A stretch of DNA of 64,000 bases from Planomicrobium sp. CPCC 101110 (GCF_007859395.1 NZ_VOHD01000012.1:1-64000); one strand, 5' to 3'. Counted from the first letter of the stretch, positions 48,989 through 58,082 are shown. The notes: generated by a model from the sequence alone, not told the origin. Numbers and translations are program-made.

Positions 48989-50788
48989 ATGACAGTTAAA
49001 TTTTCTGAAGTATGGGATTTGGATGTGCTGTTTCCGGGAGGCAGCAATTCCAAGGAACTAAGATTACATATGGATAACGCCGGACCAAAATTGGATGAAT
49101 TTGAAGCGTTGGCCCGGAATTTCCAAGTGCCGGAATCGAAAGAAGATGCGCAGCAAGTAGCGGGCCTTCTTGAAGAAGTTAAAAATACAATGCTTCATTT
49201 GCAGCAGTCCGACGCATTCATCGGCTGTCTGATGGCCCAAGATACGGAAGATAAAAAAGCGGCATTATTGCAAAGCGAAGCTTCGTCGATGGGCGCGCGT
49301 TTCCAATCGGCCGTTCAAAAAATCCAACAGGATCTGGCCAAAACAGAAGACAGTGCGTGGGCAATCTTGCTGGAAGAACCGTCTCTCCACGAATTCAGCT
49401 TCCTATTGAACGAATGGCGTGAAGAAGCGAAATTGCAGCTTTCCGAAAAAGAAGAAAATCTGATTACGGCTTTGAGTGTGGATGGCTATCATGCCTGGAG
49501 CCAATTGTATGACATGCTCGTCGGTGAAATCAAAATTAAGATGACAGTTGATGGAAAAGAGAAAATCCTGTCAGTCGGCCAGGCGAACAACTTAAGTTCG
49601 CATGGGGATGCAGCTGTCCGCCAGGAATCTTATGAGAAATTGGAAGCGGCATGGACGGAGAAAGAGGAATTCTTCGCTAAAACACTGAATTCAATCGCAG
49701 GATTCCGCTTGGCGGTATACGGCAAGCGCGGATGGGAAAATCCGCTCCAGGAACCGCTTCATATCAACCGGATGAAAGAAGAGACGTTAAATGCCATGTG
49801 GGGGGCAATCAGCAAAAACAAACAGCCATTCGTGGACTACTTGAACAGAAAAGGGCGGATGCTTGGGAAAGAAGGGCTTGACTGGTATGACGTCGATGCA
49901 CCTGTAACCCAAAGCACGCAGCATTTTTCATATCAAGAAGGCGCTGAATTCATTTTAAAGCATTTTGAAAAGTTTGGTCCAGAACTTGCGGAATTTGCAG
50001 AGCAGTCTTTTGAAAAAGGCTGGATCGAGGCGGAAGACCGTCCGAACAAACGCCCTGGCGGTTTTTGCACCGGGTTGCCCCTGACGGAAGAATCCCGTAT
50101 TTTCATGACCTATAGCGGAACAATGTCGAATGTGGCTACGCTTGCGCATGAATTAGGGCATGCTTTCCATACGTTCGCCTTGCGCCCTGTCCATTCATTG
50201 AACCGTTCGTATGCAATGAACGTAGCGGAAACAGCATCCACATTCGCGGAAATGATCGTTGCAGACGCTGCGGTAAAAAATGCCGGAACGAACGAAGAGA
50301 AACTTGCGCTGCTTGAAGACAAATTGCAAAGAAGCGTGGCGTTTTTCATGAACATCCATTCCCGCTTCTTGTTTGAAACCCGTTTTTACGAAGAACGCAA
50401 AAAAGGCGTGGTTTCAGCAGAGCGCTTGAACAAATTGATGGAAGAAGCGCAGCAAGAAGGATTTGCCGGGGGGATCAGCTCCACGCATCCGCATTTCTGG
50501 GCATCAAAATTGCATTTCTACATTACAGATGTTCCGTTCTACAATTTCCCGTACACATTCGGCTATTTGTTCTCATTGAGCATCTACGCAAAAGCGCTTG
50601 AAGAAGGAGCCGGTTTTGAGGAGAAGTACATGGCCCTTCTGCGCGATACAGCCATCATGACAGCTGAAGACTTGGCGATGAAGCATTTGGGCGAAGATAT
50701 TACGCAACAAGCGTTCTGGGAAAAAGGGATCGCTTTATGTGTGAAAGACGCAGAAGAATTCATCGCATTAACGTCTTCTGTGGAATGA
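48989..50788 (+). CDS. M3-family oligoendopeptidase (PepF-like, YusX type)
   Basis: A 599-residue cytoplasmic zinc oligopeptidase. The HExxH motif is in 'TLAHELGHAFHTFALRP', with the third ligand Glu in 'NVAETASTFAEMI'. The full length (599) matches YusX of B. subtilis. It degrades peptides of moderate size. AGGAGG precedes ATG. The next gene begins 1 base after its stop, so they are co-transcribed. Confidence 0.92.
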   Translation: MTVKFSEVWDLDVLFPGGSNSKELRLHMDNAGPKLDEFEALARNFQVPESKEDAQQVAGLLEEVKNTMLHLQQSDAFIGCLMAQDTEDKKAALLQSEASSMGARFQSAVQKIQQDLAKTEDSAWAILLEEPSLHEFSFLLNEWREEAKLQLSEKEENLITALSVDGYHAWSQLYDMLVGEIKIKMTVDGKEKILSVGQANNLSSHGDAAVRQESYEKLEAAWTEKEEFFAKTLNSIAGFRLAVYGKRGWENPLQEPLHINRMKEETLNAMWGAISKNKQPFVDYLNRKGRMLGKEGLDWYDVDAPVTQSTQHFSYQEGAEFILKHFEKFGPELAEFAEQSFEKGWIEAEDRPNKRPGGFCTGLPLTEESRIFMTYSGTMSNVATLAHELGHAFHTFALRPVHSLNRSYAMNVAETASTFAEMIVADAAVKNAGTNEEKLALLEDKLQRSVAFFMNIHSRFLFETRFYEERKKGVVSAERLNKLMEEAQQEGFAGGISSTHPHFWASKLHFYITDVPFYNFPYTFGYLFSLSIYAKALEEGAGFEEKYMALLRDTAIMTAEDLAMKHLGEDITQQAFWEKGIALCVKDAEEFIALTSSVE

Positions 50789-50789
50789 C

Positions 50790-51338
50790 ATGAGTTTGCT
50801 ATTCAATGGCCGGACATGTTACCTCCGGACTTTGGCTGTAGATGATGCGGAGGAGATGGTGCAGCTGCTCCTCCGCAACCGGGATTACTGGGCCATCTAC
50901 GAACCGCGCCATCGGGACAGTTATTTTACAGTTGCAGTCCAACGGGAAAAAATAAGAGAAGCGATCTATCAGGCGCGGGAAAACCGGGAATATAGTTTTG
51001 GGGTATTTGAACATGAATCCAACCGCTTGATTGGCCATATCTCTATGTACGGCATCAAACGATTGCCTTTTTTGAGTGCACTTGTCGGATATTCGATTGA
51101 TGAAGCGTATGTCGGAAGGGGGATAGCCACAGAAGCGGTTCGGCTTATAGTCGCTTTCGGTTTTGAACAATTGCGCCTGCACAGGCTGGAAGCCTATGTC
51201 TCTCCACGGAATTTGGGGTCGATTCGGGTACTCCAGAAGTCAGGTTTTCAAAATGAAGGGCTGTTGAGGGAATTCCTGCATATCAACGGCATATGGGAAG
51301 ACCATTTCCATTTTGCAATGCTCGAGAGCGAATTTTGA
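50790..51338 (+). CDS. RimJ/RimL-type GNAT acetyltransferase
   Basis: A 182-residue N-acetyltransferase. The acetyl-CoA loop is 'EAYVGRGIATEAVRL' (R-G-I-A form), preceded by 'VGYSIDEAY'. The C-terminal 'HRLEAYVSPRNLGSIRVLQKSGF' is the usual RimJ/RimL signature. Such enzymes acetylate ribosomal proteins or small amines. It is coupled to the M3 peptidase gene with almost no spacing. Confidence 0.9.
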   Translation: MSLLFNGRTCYLRTLAVDDAEEMVQLLLRNRDYWAIYEPRHRDSYFTVAVQREKIREAIYQARENREYSFGVFEHESNRLIGHISMYGIKRLPFLSALVGYSIDEAYVGRGIATEAVRLIVAFGFEQLRLHRLEAYVSPRNLGSIRVLQKSGFQNEGLLREFLHINGIWEDHFHFAMLESEF

Positions 51339-51423
51339 AAGGGAAAGGCCGCCTACAAAAGATGGTGGAAAGAAATAAAAAGATGGTTTTTCGAATAAGG
51401 GACAAAGCGAAAGAAGGTGCAAA

Positions 51424-51906
51424 ATGAATAAAGACAAGCTTTTTTCATATCACAAATGGGCCGCTTTAGCATGTCTAAACCATATTCAAACAGCCGGTGA
51501 AGAGCTTTACACACGTGAAGGTTCGAGTTCATTCCCTTCCATCCAAAAAACTGTCGAACATATCATTGGCGTGGAAAGGCTTTGGTTTTTAAGAATGCAT
51601 GGGGTCAAACAGCCGGTGTTTGAACGCTTTGACGTTTCAACAATTGAAAAGGCGAAAGAATCCATTATGCTGCTGCATGCTGAAATGGAATTGTATTTTG
51701 CTTCTTTGTCAGAAGAACAATGGCAAGAGTCGCTGAATTTCAAGAACACGCGGGGCGATGATTGCGAGAACACGCGTGAAGAAATGCTGTTTTCATTCAT
51801 CAACCATGCGTCATACCACAGAGGCCAAATCACTTCGCTTCTGCGCCAGTTTGGCAAAGAAGGCACATTGCTTGAGTTTTATTATTATGTACAGCAAAAC
51901 CGCTGA
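51424..51906 (+). CDS. DinB-family protein
   Basis: A 160-residue four-helix-bundle protein of the DinB superfamily. Likely metal-binding histidines are in 'TVEHIIGVERLWFLR' and 'FINHASYHRGQI'. Members include damage-inducible proteins and thiol-dependent (bacillithiol-type) transferases; this one could be either. No LexA box was seen. A ribosome site AAGAAGG precedes ATG. The stop overlaps the terminator stem. Confidence 0.85.
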   Translation: MNKDKLFSYHKWAALACLNHIQTAGEELYTREGSSSFPSIQKTVEHIIGVERLWFLRMHGVKQPVFERFDVSTIEKAKESIMLLHAEMELYFASLSEEQWQESLNFKNTRGDDCENTREEMLFSFINHASYHRGQITSLLRQFGKEGTLLEFYYYVQQNR

Positions 51907-51924
51907 GAATTTCTCAGCGGTTTT
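51900..51924. terminator. Terminator between DinB and carbonic anhydrase genes
   Basis: CCGCTGAGA pairs with TCTCAGCGG, then TTTT. It includes the last codon and stop of the DinB gene. Confidence 0.88.
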
Positions 51925-51929
51925 CGTTT

Positions 51930-52493
51930 TTATTCTTCATTTCCGTCCACAATAAGATCCAACTTGCCGGTTTTTGGATCGATGACCAAGCCATGAACCG
52001 GAACGGAACGGTCCATCAATGGATGGTTTTTGACCATGTTGACGCTGTGGCGAACGCTATCGGTGACATTGTCAAATCCTCGAAGCCACTGTCCTAAATC
52101 GATTCCTGAGTACTCTACCATCTCAATTGTTTTTTCATCAATTCCACGTGCTTTCATCTTTTCGAGGACCGAATCCGGCTCAATCGCAGCCATACCGCAA
52201 TCATGGTGGCCAATTATGTAAATCTCATCTGCTCCCAGCGCATAAACGGCGACAAACAGGCTGCGCATGATTCCGCCAAACGGATGGTTAATGACTGCTC
52301 CTGCACTTTTTACAATCTTGACGTCTCCATTTTTTAAGTTCATTGCTTTTGGCAGCAATTCAAAAAGACGGGTGTCCATGCACGTTAAAATAACGATTTT
52401 CTTATCCGGAAATTTAGTTGTGATAAACTGTTCGTATTTCTTATCTTCTACAAATCCTTCGTTATACTCCAAAATTTCATTTAACATTGACAT
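51930..52493 (-). CDS. Beta-class carbonic anhydrase (YtiB-like)
   Basis: A 187-residue beta-carbonic anhydrase interconverting CO2 and bicarbonate. Zinc ligands Cys38 ('TCMDTRL'), His96 and Cys99 ('GHHDCGM') and the Asp40-Arg42 dyad are visible. The sequence pattern fits YtiB of B. subtilis. Bicarbonate would feed PurK and carboxylases. AGGAGGA lies 7 bases before the ATG. Confidence 0.93.
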   Translation of the reverse strand: MSMLNEILEYNEGFVEDKKYEQFITTKFPDKKIVILTCMDTRLFELLPKAMNLKNGDVKIVKSAGAVINHPFGGIMRSLFVAVYALGADEIYIIGHHDCGMAAIEPDSVLEKMKARGIDEKTIEMVEYSGIDLGQWLRGFDNVTDSVRHSVNMVKNHPLMDRSVPVHGLVIDPKTGKLDLIVDGNEE

Positions 52494-52561
52494 GATGAGT
52501 CCTCCTTAACTATTCTTCTTTTCTATTTTAATCGAAACAATTCCAAAAGACGAATGAAGTG

Positions 52562-52594
52562 TAAAAAAATCCGGAAGCATGGATGCTTCCGGAT
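52562..52594 (-). terminator. Terminator of mreBH
   Basis: ATCCGGAAGCAT and ATGCTTCCGGAT form a near-perfect hairpin on the minus strand, followed there by a run of seven T. Confidence 0.9.
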
Positions 52595-52598
52595 TTCA

Positions 52599-53606
52599 TT
52601 ATCTTGAAATTCGTTCGAGTTTGTTCATCATAACAAGAGAGCGTCCTGTGCCGATGGCAACAGATTCAAGAGGCTGAGGAGCAGTATGGACGGGAACAGA
52701 AATTTCTTCTGAAAGCCATTGTTGCATTCCTTTTAAAAGAGCACCGCCGCCAGAGATGACTACGCCTTGGTCCACGATATCACCGGATAGCTCAGCAGGG
52801 CAGTTCTCAAGAGTCGCACGGATACATTCCAAAATTGCTGACAATGGTTCTTTTAATGTTTCTTGAATTTCAGTAGATGTCAATGTCACAACTTTTGGCA
52901 ATCCCGTCATTACATCACGGCCGCGGATTTCCATCGTTTCCGCTTTATGAGGAATAAGGGCATAGCCGATTTCTTTTTTTATGTTTTCAGCAGTCGGTTC
53001 ACCGATCAACACGTTGTAATGTTTGCGAACGTATTGGATGATATCTTCATCCATCCGGTCTCCTGCTACTTTTACTGTGTTTGAAGATACCACACCACCG
53101 AAAGAGATAATTCCAACTTCCGTCGTACCTCCACCGATATCAACGATAACACTTGCGATTGGTTCGCTGACCGGTAAATCAGCACCGATTGCAGCTGCCA
53201 CCGGTTCTTCGATCAAGTGAACATTTTTTGCGCCGCTTTGCTTGGCTGCGTCATGGATAGCCCGGCGTTCTACGGAAGTCGCTCCACAAGGAGTACAAAT
53301 CATGACATTTGGCTTGCGGAATGCGCCTCCCATAATTTTTGCAGTTTTTTGCATAACAATCTTTAGTAGGTCAGTGGTTACTTCGAAATCAGCAATAACA
53401 CCATCTTTAAGTGGACGGACAACACGGATGTGGCTTGGTGTTTTCCCCATCATCGCTTTTGCATCCTCTCCAATTGCAAGGACTTTATTCGTTTTTGTAT
53501 CTAATGCAACAACTGAAGGCTCATTTAAAATAATGCCCTTTGCTTTTGTGTATACTAAAATATTCGCAGTTCCTAAGTCAATACCGATATCTGTAGCAGA
53601 AAACAT
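52599..53606 (-). CDS. mreBH: Rod-shape actin homologue MreBH
   Basis: A 335-residue MreB-family actin. The ATPase motifs are '[14 protein letters not shown]' (phosphate 1), '[19 protein letters not shown]' (phosphate 2) and '[13 protein letters not shown]' (adenosine). From memory it is closer to B. subtilis MreBH ('[21 protein letters not shown]...NEPSVVAVD') than to MreB or Mbl, which have a shorter N-terminus. MreBH helps direct sidewall synthesis and the LytE autolysin. ATG 53606 follows AGGAGGAG. Confidence 0.9.
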   Translation of the reverse strand: MFSATDIGIDLGTANILVYTKAKGIILNEPSVVALDTKTNKVLAIGEDAKAMMGKTPSHIRVVRPLKDGVIADFEVTTDLLKIVMQKTAKIMGGAFRKPNVMICTPCGATSVERRAIHDAAKQSGAKNVHLIEEPVAAAIGADLPVSEPIASVIVDIGGGTTEVGIISFGGVVSSNTVKVAGDRMDEDIIQYVRKHYNVLIGEPTAENIKKEIGYALIPHKAETMEIRGRDVMTGLPKVVTLTSTEIQETLKEPLSAILECIRATLENCPAELSGDIVDQGVVISGGGALLKGMQQWLSEEISVPVHTAPQPLESVAIGTGRSLVMMNKLERISR

Positions 53607-53805
53607 GCACAAACTCCTCCTATTATAAAACAAGTTCCTTTGGCATTTTACCATGAAAAAATGAAGGGAAAGCGGAGGTGAATATTTTTGTTACATTACG
53701 AAGGACTTATGGCTTTGAATTCGTGCATAAAATAGGTTCATATACATGTTTTGTAATCGTTTTGAAATATAAATGTATTATTAATGTTAAATAATTGTCA
53801 TTTGA
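53607..53805. other. A/T-rich intergenic region upstream of mreBH
   Basis: About 200 A/T-rich bases between the mreBH start and the terminator of the small membrane-protein gene. It presumably holds the mreBH promoter, but no clear -35/-10 pair was recognised. Confidence 0.4.
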
Positions 53806-53838
53806 AATAAAAAAAGAGGACGTGTAAAACGCCCTCTT
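53806..53838 (-). terminator. Terminator of the small membrane-protein gene
   Basis: On the minus strand AAGAGGGCG pairs with CGTCCTCTT (one G-U), followed by a T run (seven T). It lies just after the stop codon at 53843. Confidence 0.85.
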
Positions 53839-53842
53839 TACG

Positions 53843-53986
53843 CTATTGATATTTTTTTGTTGGTACCGGGTCTACGTGTTCTGCATCGTGCGAATGCAAT
53901 TCTTTTCCAAGAAAATGCATAAGCGTTACGAAAAATAAGCCAATAACGACCATGAAACCAAGGACAACTGTAATGCCATAAAGCAT
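53843..53986 (-). CDS. Small single-helix membrane protein
   Basis: A 47-residue open frame, MLYGITVVLGFMVVIGLFFV..., with one strongly hydrophobic helix (residues 2-24) and a polar tail (HDAEHVDPVP, ending KKYQ). GGAG lies 10 bases before the ATG and a terminator follows directly, so it looks like a complete monocistronic gene. I do not recognise the family. It may be an accessory subunit or regulator of a membrane complex; its place between mreBH and an aminopeptidase gives no direct clue. Confidence 0.7.
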   Translation of the reverse strand: MLYGITVVLGFMVVIGLFFVTLMHFLGKELHSHDAEHVDPVPTKKYQ

Positions 53987-54073
53987 AATAGGATAACTCC
54001 TCTCCTGTTTGTAATCATCATTACATATTATACAGAAAAACCAAGAGAAAATTAAGTGTCGATTTTCAGAACC

Positions 54074-55306
54074 TTAAAATGCCCAGTTGCCGCCTCTGAA
54101 TATCGGTTCACGCGTTCCATCTTCGAGTATGCCGTCAATATCCATCTCAGCAGAGCCGACCATGAAATCGACATGGGTGATGCTTTGGTTCAATCCATGT
54201 TTCAACAGCTCTTCGGAAGACATCGTTTTTCCGCCTTCAACACAGAATGCATAAGCGCTGCCGATAGCAAAGTGATTGGATGCATTTTCATCAAACAAGG
54301 TATTGTAAAACAAAATGTTTGATGCTGAGATCGGGGATTGATGCGGAACCAGTGCAACTTCGCCTAAGTAATGGGAGCCTTCATCCGATTCCACTAACTG
54401 TTTCAGGACATCCTCTCCTTGGGCGGCTGTTATGTCCGTAATTTTTCCGTTTTCAAAGGTGATCTTAAAATCATCGATAATATTGCCGCCATAGCTTAGC
54501 GGTTTTGTACTAGTTACATACCCGTTTACGCCCGTTTTATGCGGAACTGTAAAAACTTCCTCAGTCGGCATATTGGCCATGAATGTATTTCCCTTTTCAT
54601 TTACCGAACCGGCGCCGCACCAAAGATGGCCATCAGGGAGAGCGACCTCCAAATCGGTCTTTGGCGATGTGTAGTGCAGTTTCGCGTATTTTTTATTGTT
54701 CAAATAATCGACCTTGGTATGGAGCGATTGATCATGGGCAAGCCAAGCTTCAACCGGCTGATCAAGGTCTGCACGTACGGCTTTGAAAATCGCATCCCAT
54801 AGCGCTTCGACTTGCGCTTCTTCAGCGAGCTCAGGGAAAACTTTCGCTGCCCACGCTTTTGAAGGAGCCGCGATCACGGACCAGCTGACTTTGTCCGATT
54901 GGACCATTTGCCGGTATTTGCTTAAAGCTGTCCCGGTAGCTTTCTGGGCAGCCGATATCCGCTTCGAGTCGATGCCTTTCAAAAGATCCGGGCTTTGAGA
55001 AATGATGCTGAGAAAAGCGGAGCCTTGTTCAGCCAGTTGTTCACGTTCTTGGACTTTCCAAGCCGGAAACTCTGAAAAAGAATCTTCAGGCGCCAATTCA
55101 AAACGCAAACGGCTTGTTTCGTCATCGTTCCAGTCAATATGAACTTGTTTAGATCCCTTTTCATATGCTTTTTTTGCAATCAGGCGTACTAGCGGTGCCG
55201 CTTCAATAGATGCTGCGACATAAAGTGGCTGGCCGGGTTGGATATTAACCCCGACATTTACAGCCAATTCAGCATACCGAGATAATTTTTCATTAAAAGA
55301 TGTCAA
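54074..55306 (-). CDS. M29-family aminopeptidase, copy 2
   Basis: A 410-residue M29 metallo-aminopeptidase, co-linear with the copy at 42832-44061 along its whole length. The same metal-site blocks occur ('HYLGEVALVPHQSPIS', 'LFYNTLFDENASNHFAIG', 'DFMVGSAEMDIDGI') and both end '...PIFR..NWAF'. I start at TTG 55306, giving MTSFNEKLSRYAELAVNVG, which aligns with copy 1 and has GGAGAG 6 bases upstream. The longer frame has no ribosome site. Confidence 0.92.
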   Translation of the reverse strand: MTSFNEKLSRYAELAVNVGVNIQPGQPLYVAASIEAAPLVRLIAKKAYEKGSKQVHIDWNDDETSRLRFELAPEDSFSEFPAWKVQEREQLAEQGSAFLSIISQSPDLLKGIDSKRISAAQKATGTALSKYRQMVQSDKVSWSVIAAPSKAWAAKVFPELAEEAQVEALWDAIFKAVRADLDQPVEAWLAHDQSLHTKVDYLNNKKYAKLHYTSPKTDLEVALPDGHLWCGAGSVNEKGNTFMANMPTEEVFTVPHKTGVNGYVTSTKPLSYGGNIIDDFKITFENGKITDITAAQGEDVLKQLVESDEGSHYLGEVALVPHQSPISASNILFYNTLFDENASNHFAIGSAYAFCVEGGKTMSSEELLKHGLNQSITHVDFMVGSAEMDIDGILEDGTREPIFRGGNWAF

Positions 55307-55512
55307 TAAAATCTCTCCTCTCATCTTTTTCATAGTAGCAATATTCAATCATTCCCCGCAATCTATATCGGTGCTTTTACGAAAATATTTTCCTTCAAGC
55401 GTCCTCACTCCGGCATGACTGAAGCCGCAACGGATTTCCTCCCATTCCCCATGGCCATAAATGTTTCTCGATGCTTGAAATGCGGGTACAGAAAAGGAAG
55501 GGGATGAGGAAT

Positions 55513-56820
55513 ATGAAGACAGACGTATTCATCAGCGGCGGCGGCATCGGCGGCTTGACGCTGGCACTCAAATTGGTGCAGCGGGGAGTGGACGTTGTGC
55601 TTGCGGAACGGCAGGCAAAAGCGCCTGCTACCTATAAAGGCGAGTTGCTGCAGCCAAAAAGCATGAAAGTTTTTGATGACCTTGGCTTCTTCAAAGAAGT
55701 CCAGGCGCGCTCCAACCGGATTGAAGTCCTGGATATGCTTGAGTTATCAAGTTCATTGAAAGTTTTGGACCAATCCTTCATGGATTATAGTGTGCTCCCC
55801 GGCAAATACAATGCCTCTTATATGATGCCCCATGAAGAACTGAAAGCTTTGATGCTGGAACTCGCTTCTGCGCATCATCAGTTTCATTACTTGAAGGGAA
55901 CTGTCTGCAAAGGCTACACCAAGAAGACAGCATTGCTGCAAAGAGGAAAAGAACAATTCGAAGTGGAAGCCAAATATTTTTTCGGAGCAGAAGGGCGTTC
56001 CTCCGTAACCCGGAAAGAGATGGGCATCGAAGTGAAGCAAACCACATATAATCATCACTTTTTAACCGTATCGTTTCCCCGTGATGAAAATTTTACAGAC
56101 GGGCAAATCGTTTCTACATACAACCGGTTTCTGGGTTTGTTTCCATTGCCGAATGGGACGGTGCGAAGCGTTTATTTGATTCCTCAGGGAGATTACAAAC
56201 GGCTGAAAGAAAAACCGATCAGCCATTTCCATAAACTTTATACGGATTTGGCGCCGATTGTGGATGGCTATGTCCAGAAATTGACGGACTGGAAAGAAAT
56301 CCAGCTGATGATTCCGGTCATGTTCCATGCGCCTTCATACGTGAAAGAAAACAAAGCGATTATCGGAGACGCCGCACACGCGGTACATCCCATGGCTGGA
56401 GAAGGAATGAACATGGCTATTCAAGATGCGGATATACTGGGTGAATTGGCCGCAGACATGATTGAAAATGGAAAGACCGATCCGGCAAATTTATCGTGGT
56501 ATGAAAAGGTCCGCTATAAGCGGGCCGACCATGTGCTGCAACTTAGCCACTTGGCAGCATTGGCTTATTCGTTCCCATTCAAGCCGATCAGTTTTATCCG
56601 GAAAAGGACATTTGAACGAATGGAGGAAGATGCCATTCTTCACTTTAAGCAGATGCTGAATGTTTCGGGTCTTGGCATGTGGAAGGAAAATGTCCATGAC
56701 CGTTTTATCCAGGGCGGGCTGATGCCAATCAGGTCCAAGAGCTTGCCGATAGATATGAAAGAATTGAAGTACTTTACAAGAGAAGATGATTACCCGTGGA
56801 AAGTGGAGGGACTCCTATGA
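55513..56820 (+). CDS. FAD-dependent monooxygenase (UbiH/PHBH fold)
   Basis: A 435-residue flavoprotein of the aromatic-ring hydroxylase type. The N-terminal 'FISGGGIGGLTLALKL' binds the FAD ADP part, and 'AIIGDAAHAVHPMAGEGMNMAIQDA' is the second FAD signature with the usual Gly-Asp. No membrane helix is seen. ATG 55513 is 9 bases after AAGGGG. Its stop overlaps the start of a methyltransferase (ATGA), so the two products are made together and probably act on the same molecule. The substrate is unknown. Confidence 0.88.
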   Translation: MKTDVFISGGGIGGLTLALKLVQRGVDVVLAERQAKAPATYKGELLQPKSMKVFDDLGFFKEVQARSNRIEVLDMLELSSSLKVLDQSFMDYSVLPGKYNASYMMPHEELKALMLELASAHHQFHYLKGTVCKGYTKKTALLQRGKEQFEVEAKYFFGAEGRSSVTRKEMGIEVKQTTYNHHFLTVSFPRDENFTDGQIVSTYNRFLGLFPLPNGTVRSVYLIPQGDYKRLKEKPISHFHKLYTDLAPIVDGYVQKLTDWKEIQLMIPVMFHAPSYVKENKAIIGDAAHAVHPMAGEGMNMAIQDADILGELAADMIENGKTDPANLSWYEKVRYKRADHVLQLSHLAALAYSFPFKPISFIRKRTFERMEEDAILHFKQMLNVSGLGMWKENVHDRFIQGGLMPIRSKSLPIDMKELKYFTREDDYPWKVEGLL

Positions 56821-57812
56821 TAGACGTGATGAAGATGTTAAAAGCAAGAATGTACATGAAACGGAACGAGCCTTTTCTATACAGTTGGCATGCTTACGTT
56901 GGCTATGAATTGGACTTGTTTAAGGCGTTTGAACGCCCTGTTACAAAATTTGATGTTGCCGATGCGCTGCAGCTTGATGAAGCTTTGCTGGAGCAATGGG
57001 TCAGCGTCGGGGTGTCTATCGGGCATCTGAAAGAAGCAGGGAGAAACCGCTATAAGACATGGAATGCCTGGAAGCTGCCGAAACCAAAAGGGCAGAATTC
57101 TTCGGGCGTCTTATTGAAAGAAATGATGGAATTGCACATTCCGACGCTGCTGAGTTATCCGGAAATGATGCGGGAAGGAAAGCGCCGCCATTTTGATGAG
57201 GAAAAGCACGCGCCGACTGTTGCGGAGACCAGCCGTTTGCTGGAAGTTCTCGCATTGCCGAAAATGGCAAAACAACTGAAAGAGAAAAAAGGCGGAAATG
57301 TACTCGATATCGGATGCGGGGAAGCCGGTTATATTAAGAAATTGGCGGAACGTTTCCCGAGCACTCACTTTACAGGAATCGAAATCAGTCCGACAGTCAC
57401 CCAAACGGCCAAAAGATTGATTGCAGGGATAGACAACATCAAAATCGAAAATGCGGACTTATGGAAATATACGCCCGATGCGCAGCAGGATTTGATTTTG
57501 ATGAATAACGTTATCCACTACATCGACCTGGAGGATCGGCAAAAATTATACCATCAGCTTGCTGGCTGGCTAAACAAGGAAGGCGTACTGTCGATCGTGA
57601 CCCCGATTGCCGGGAGCAGCGACAGTCCGCCTTTTGCCAACGTCTTTAACAGCTTCTTCTCTTCGTTCGATAATTTATACCGTTTGCCGACTGCCGAAGA
57701 GCTGGCAGAATGGGGAGCGGAAGCGGGACTTGCGATGCTCGGCATCCATACCGTCATAAAAGAAGGCAGCTGGTATATCGTGCAATATCAGAAGGAAAGC
57801 GCAGGCGATTGA
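56817..57812 (+). CDS. SAM-dependent methyltransferase with N-terminal helical domain
   Basis: A 331-residue class I methyltransferase. An N-terminal winged-helix-like region (about 1-80, 'FKAFERPVTKFDVADAL') resembles the dimerisation domain of small-molecule O-methyltransferases. Motif I is 'VLDIGCGEAG' (162-171), then 'GIEISPTV', and 'LILMNNVIHYI' near motif IV. It is translationally coupled to the upstream monooxygenase. Together they suggest hydroxylation followed by methylation of a small, perhaps aromatic, metabolite. The last codons form part of a repeat stem (57804-57821). Confidence 0.85.
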   Translation: MIDVMKMLKARMYMKRNEPFLYSWHAYVGYELDLFKAFERPVTKFDVADALQLDEALLEQWVSVGVSIGHLKEAGRNRYKTWNAWKLPKPKGQNSSGVLLKEMMELHIPTLLSYPEMMREGKRRHFDEEKHAPTVAETSRLLEVLALPKMAKQLKEKKGGNVLDIGCGEAGYIKKLAERFPSTHFTGIEISPTVTQTAKRLIAGIDNIKIENADLWKYTPDAQQDLILMNNVIHYIDLEDRQKLYHQLAGWLNKEGVLSIVTPIAGSSDSPPFANVFNSFFSSFDNLYRLPTAEELAEWGAEAGLAMLGIHTVIKEGSWYIVQYQKESAGD

Positions 57813-57910
57813 GAAAGACCTGACAGGCATAAAACAGACCGCGAGGAGGCTGTTGCCGCCGCAGTGGGCTGTTTTATGACCCCGAAGGTCTAATCGCCGG
57901 AGCTAGACAA
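57804..57910 (-). repeat. Structured intergenic repeat, unit 4 (minus orientation)
   Basis: Read on the minus strand it has the same conserved blocks as the units at 33 kb: TGTCTAGCT, GGGGTCATAA, CTGCGGCGGC, GCCTCCTCGC and ATGCCTGTC. GGCGATT (57804-57810) pairs with AATCGCC (57892-57898) and AGACCT (57816-57821) with AGGTCT (57886-57891), with a one-sided GAGAA bulge. An inner helix CATAAAACAG/CTGTTTTATG is perfect. The outer stem overlaps the final codons and stop of the methyltransferase gene. Confidence 0.8.
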
Positions 57911-57911
57911 A

Positions 57912-58032
57912 AAGGAAAGCTGAAACGGCTGTTCAGCTCCGGCAAGCGCTGGAGGGCTTGAAGGTCATGGCGTTCTTAGCCATGGGCGGCAAGACAGAAG
58001 CGACTCAAGGAGCTAGCCGTTAGAACTGGACA
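57912..58032 (-). repeat. Structured intergenic repeat, unit 5 (minus orientation)
   Basis: A diverged unit of the same architecture as unit 2: ACGGCT (57925-57930) pairs with AGCCGT (58015-58020) and AGCTCC (57935-57940) with GGAGCT (58009-58014), leaving a GTTC bulge on one side only. The head differs from other units and contains CATGGCG..GCCATG. It begins on the minus strand with TGTCCAG, a near match to TGTCTAG. Confidence 0.75.
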
Positions 58033-58080
58033 GAAGGAAAGCTGAAATGGCTGTTCGGCTGGGAGCTGAAAACAGCCCAA
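58033..58080 (-). repeat. Reduced repeat unit
   Basis: This short stretch has the GAAAGCTGAAATGGCTGTTC end-block typical of unit 5 and a stem GGCTGTT (58049-58055) with AACAGCC (58071-58077), but lacks the long head. It looks like a shortened or decayed unit. Confidence 0.5.
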
Positions 58081-58082
58081 AG

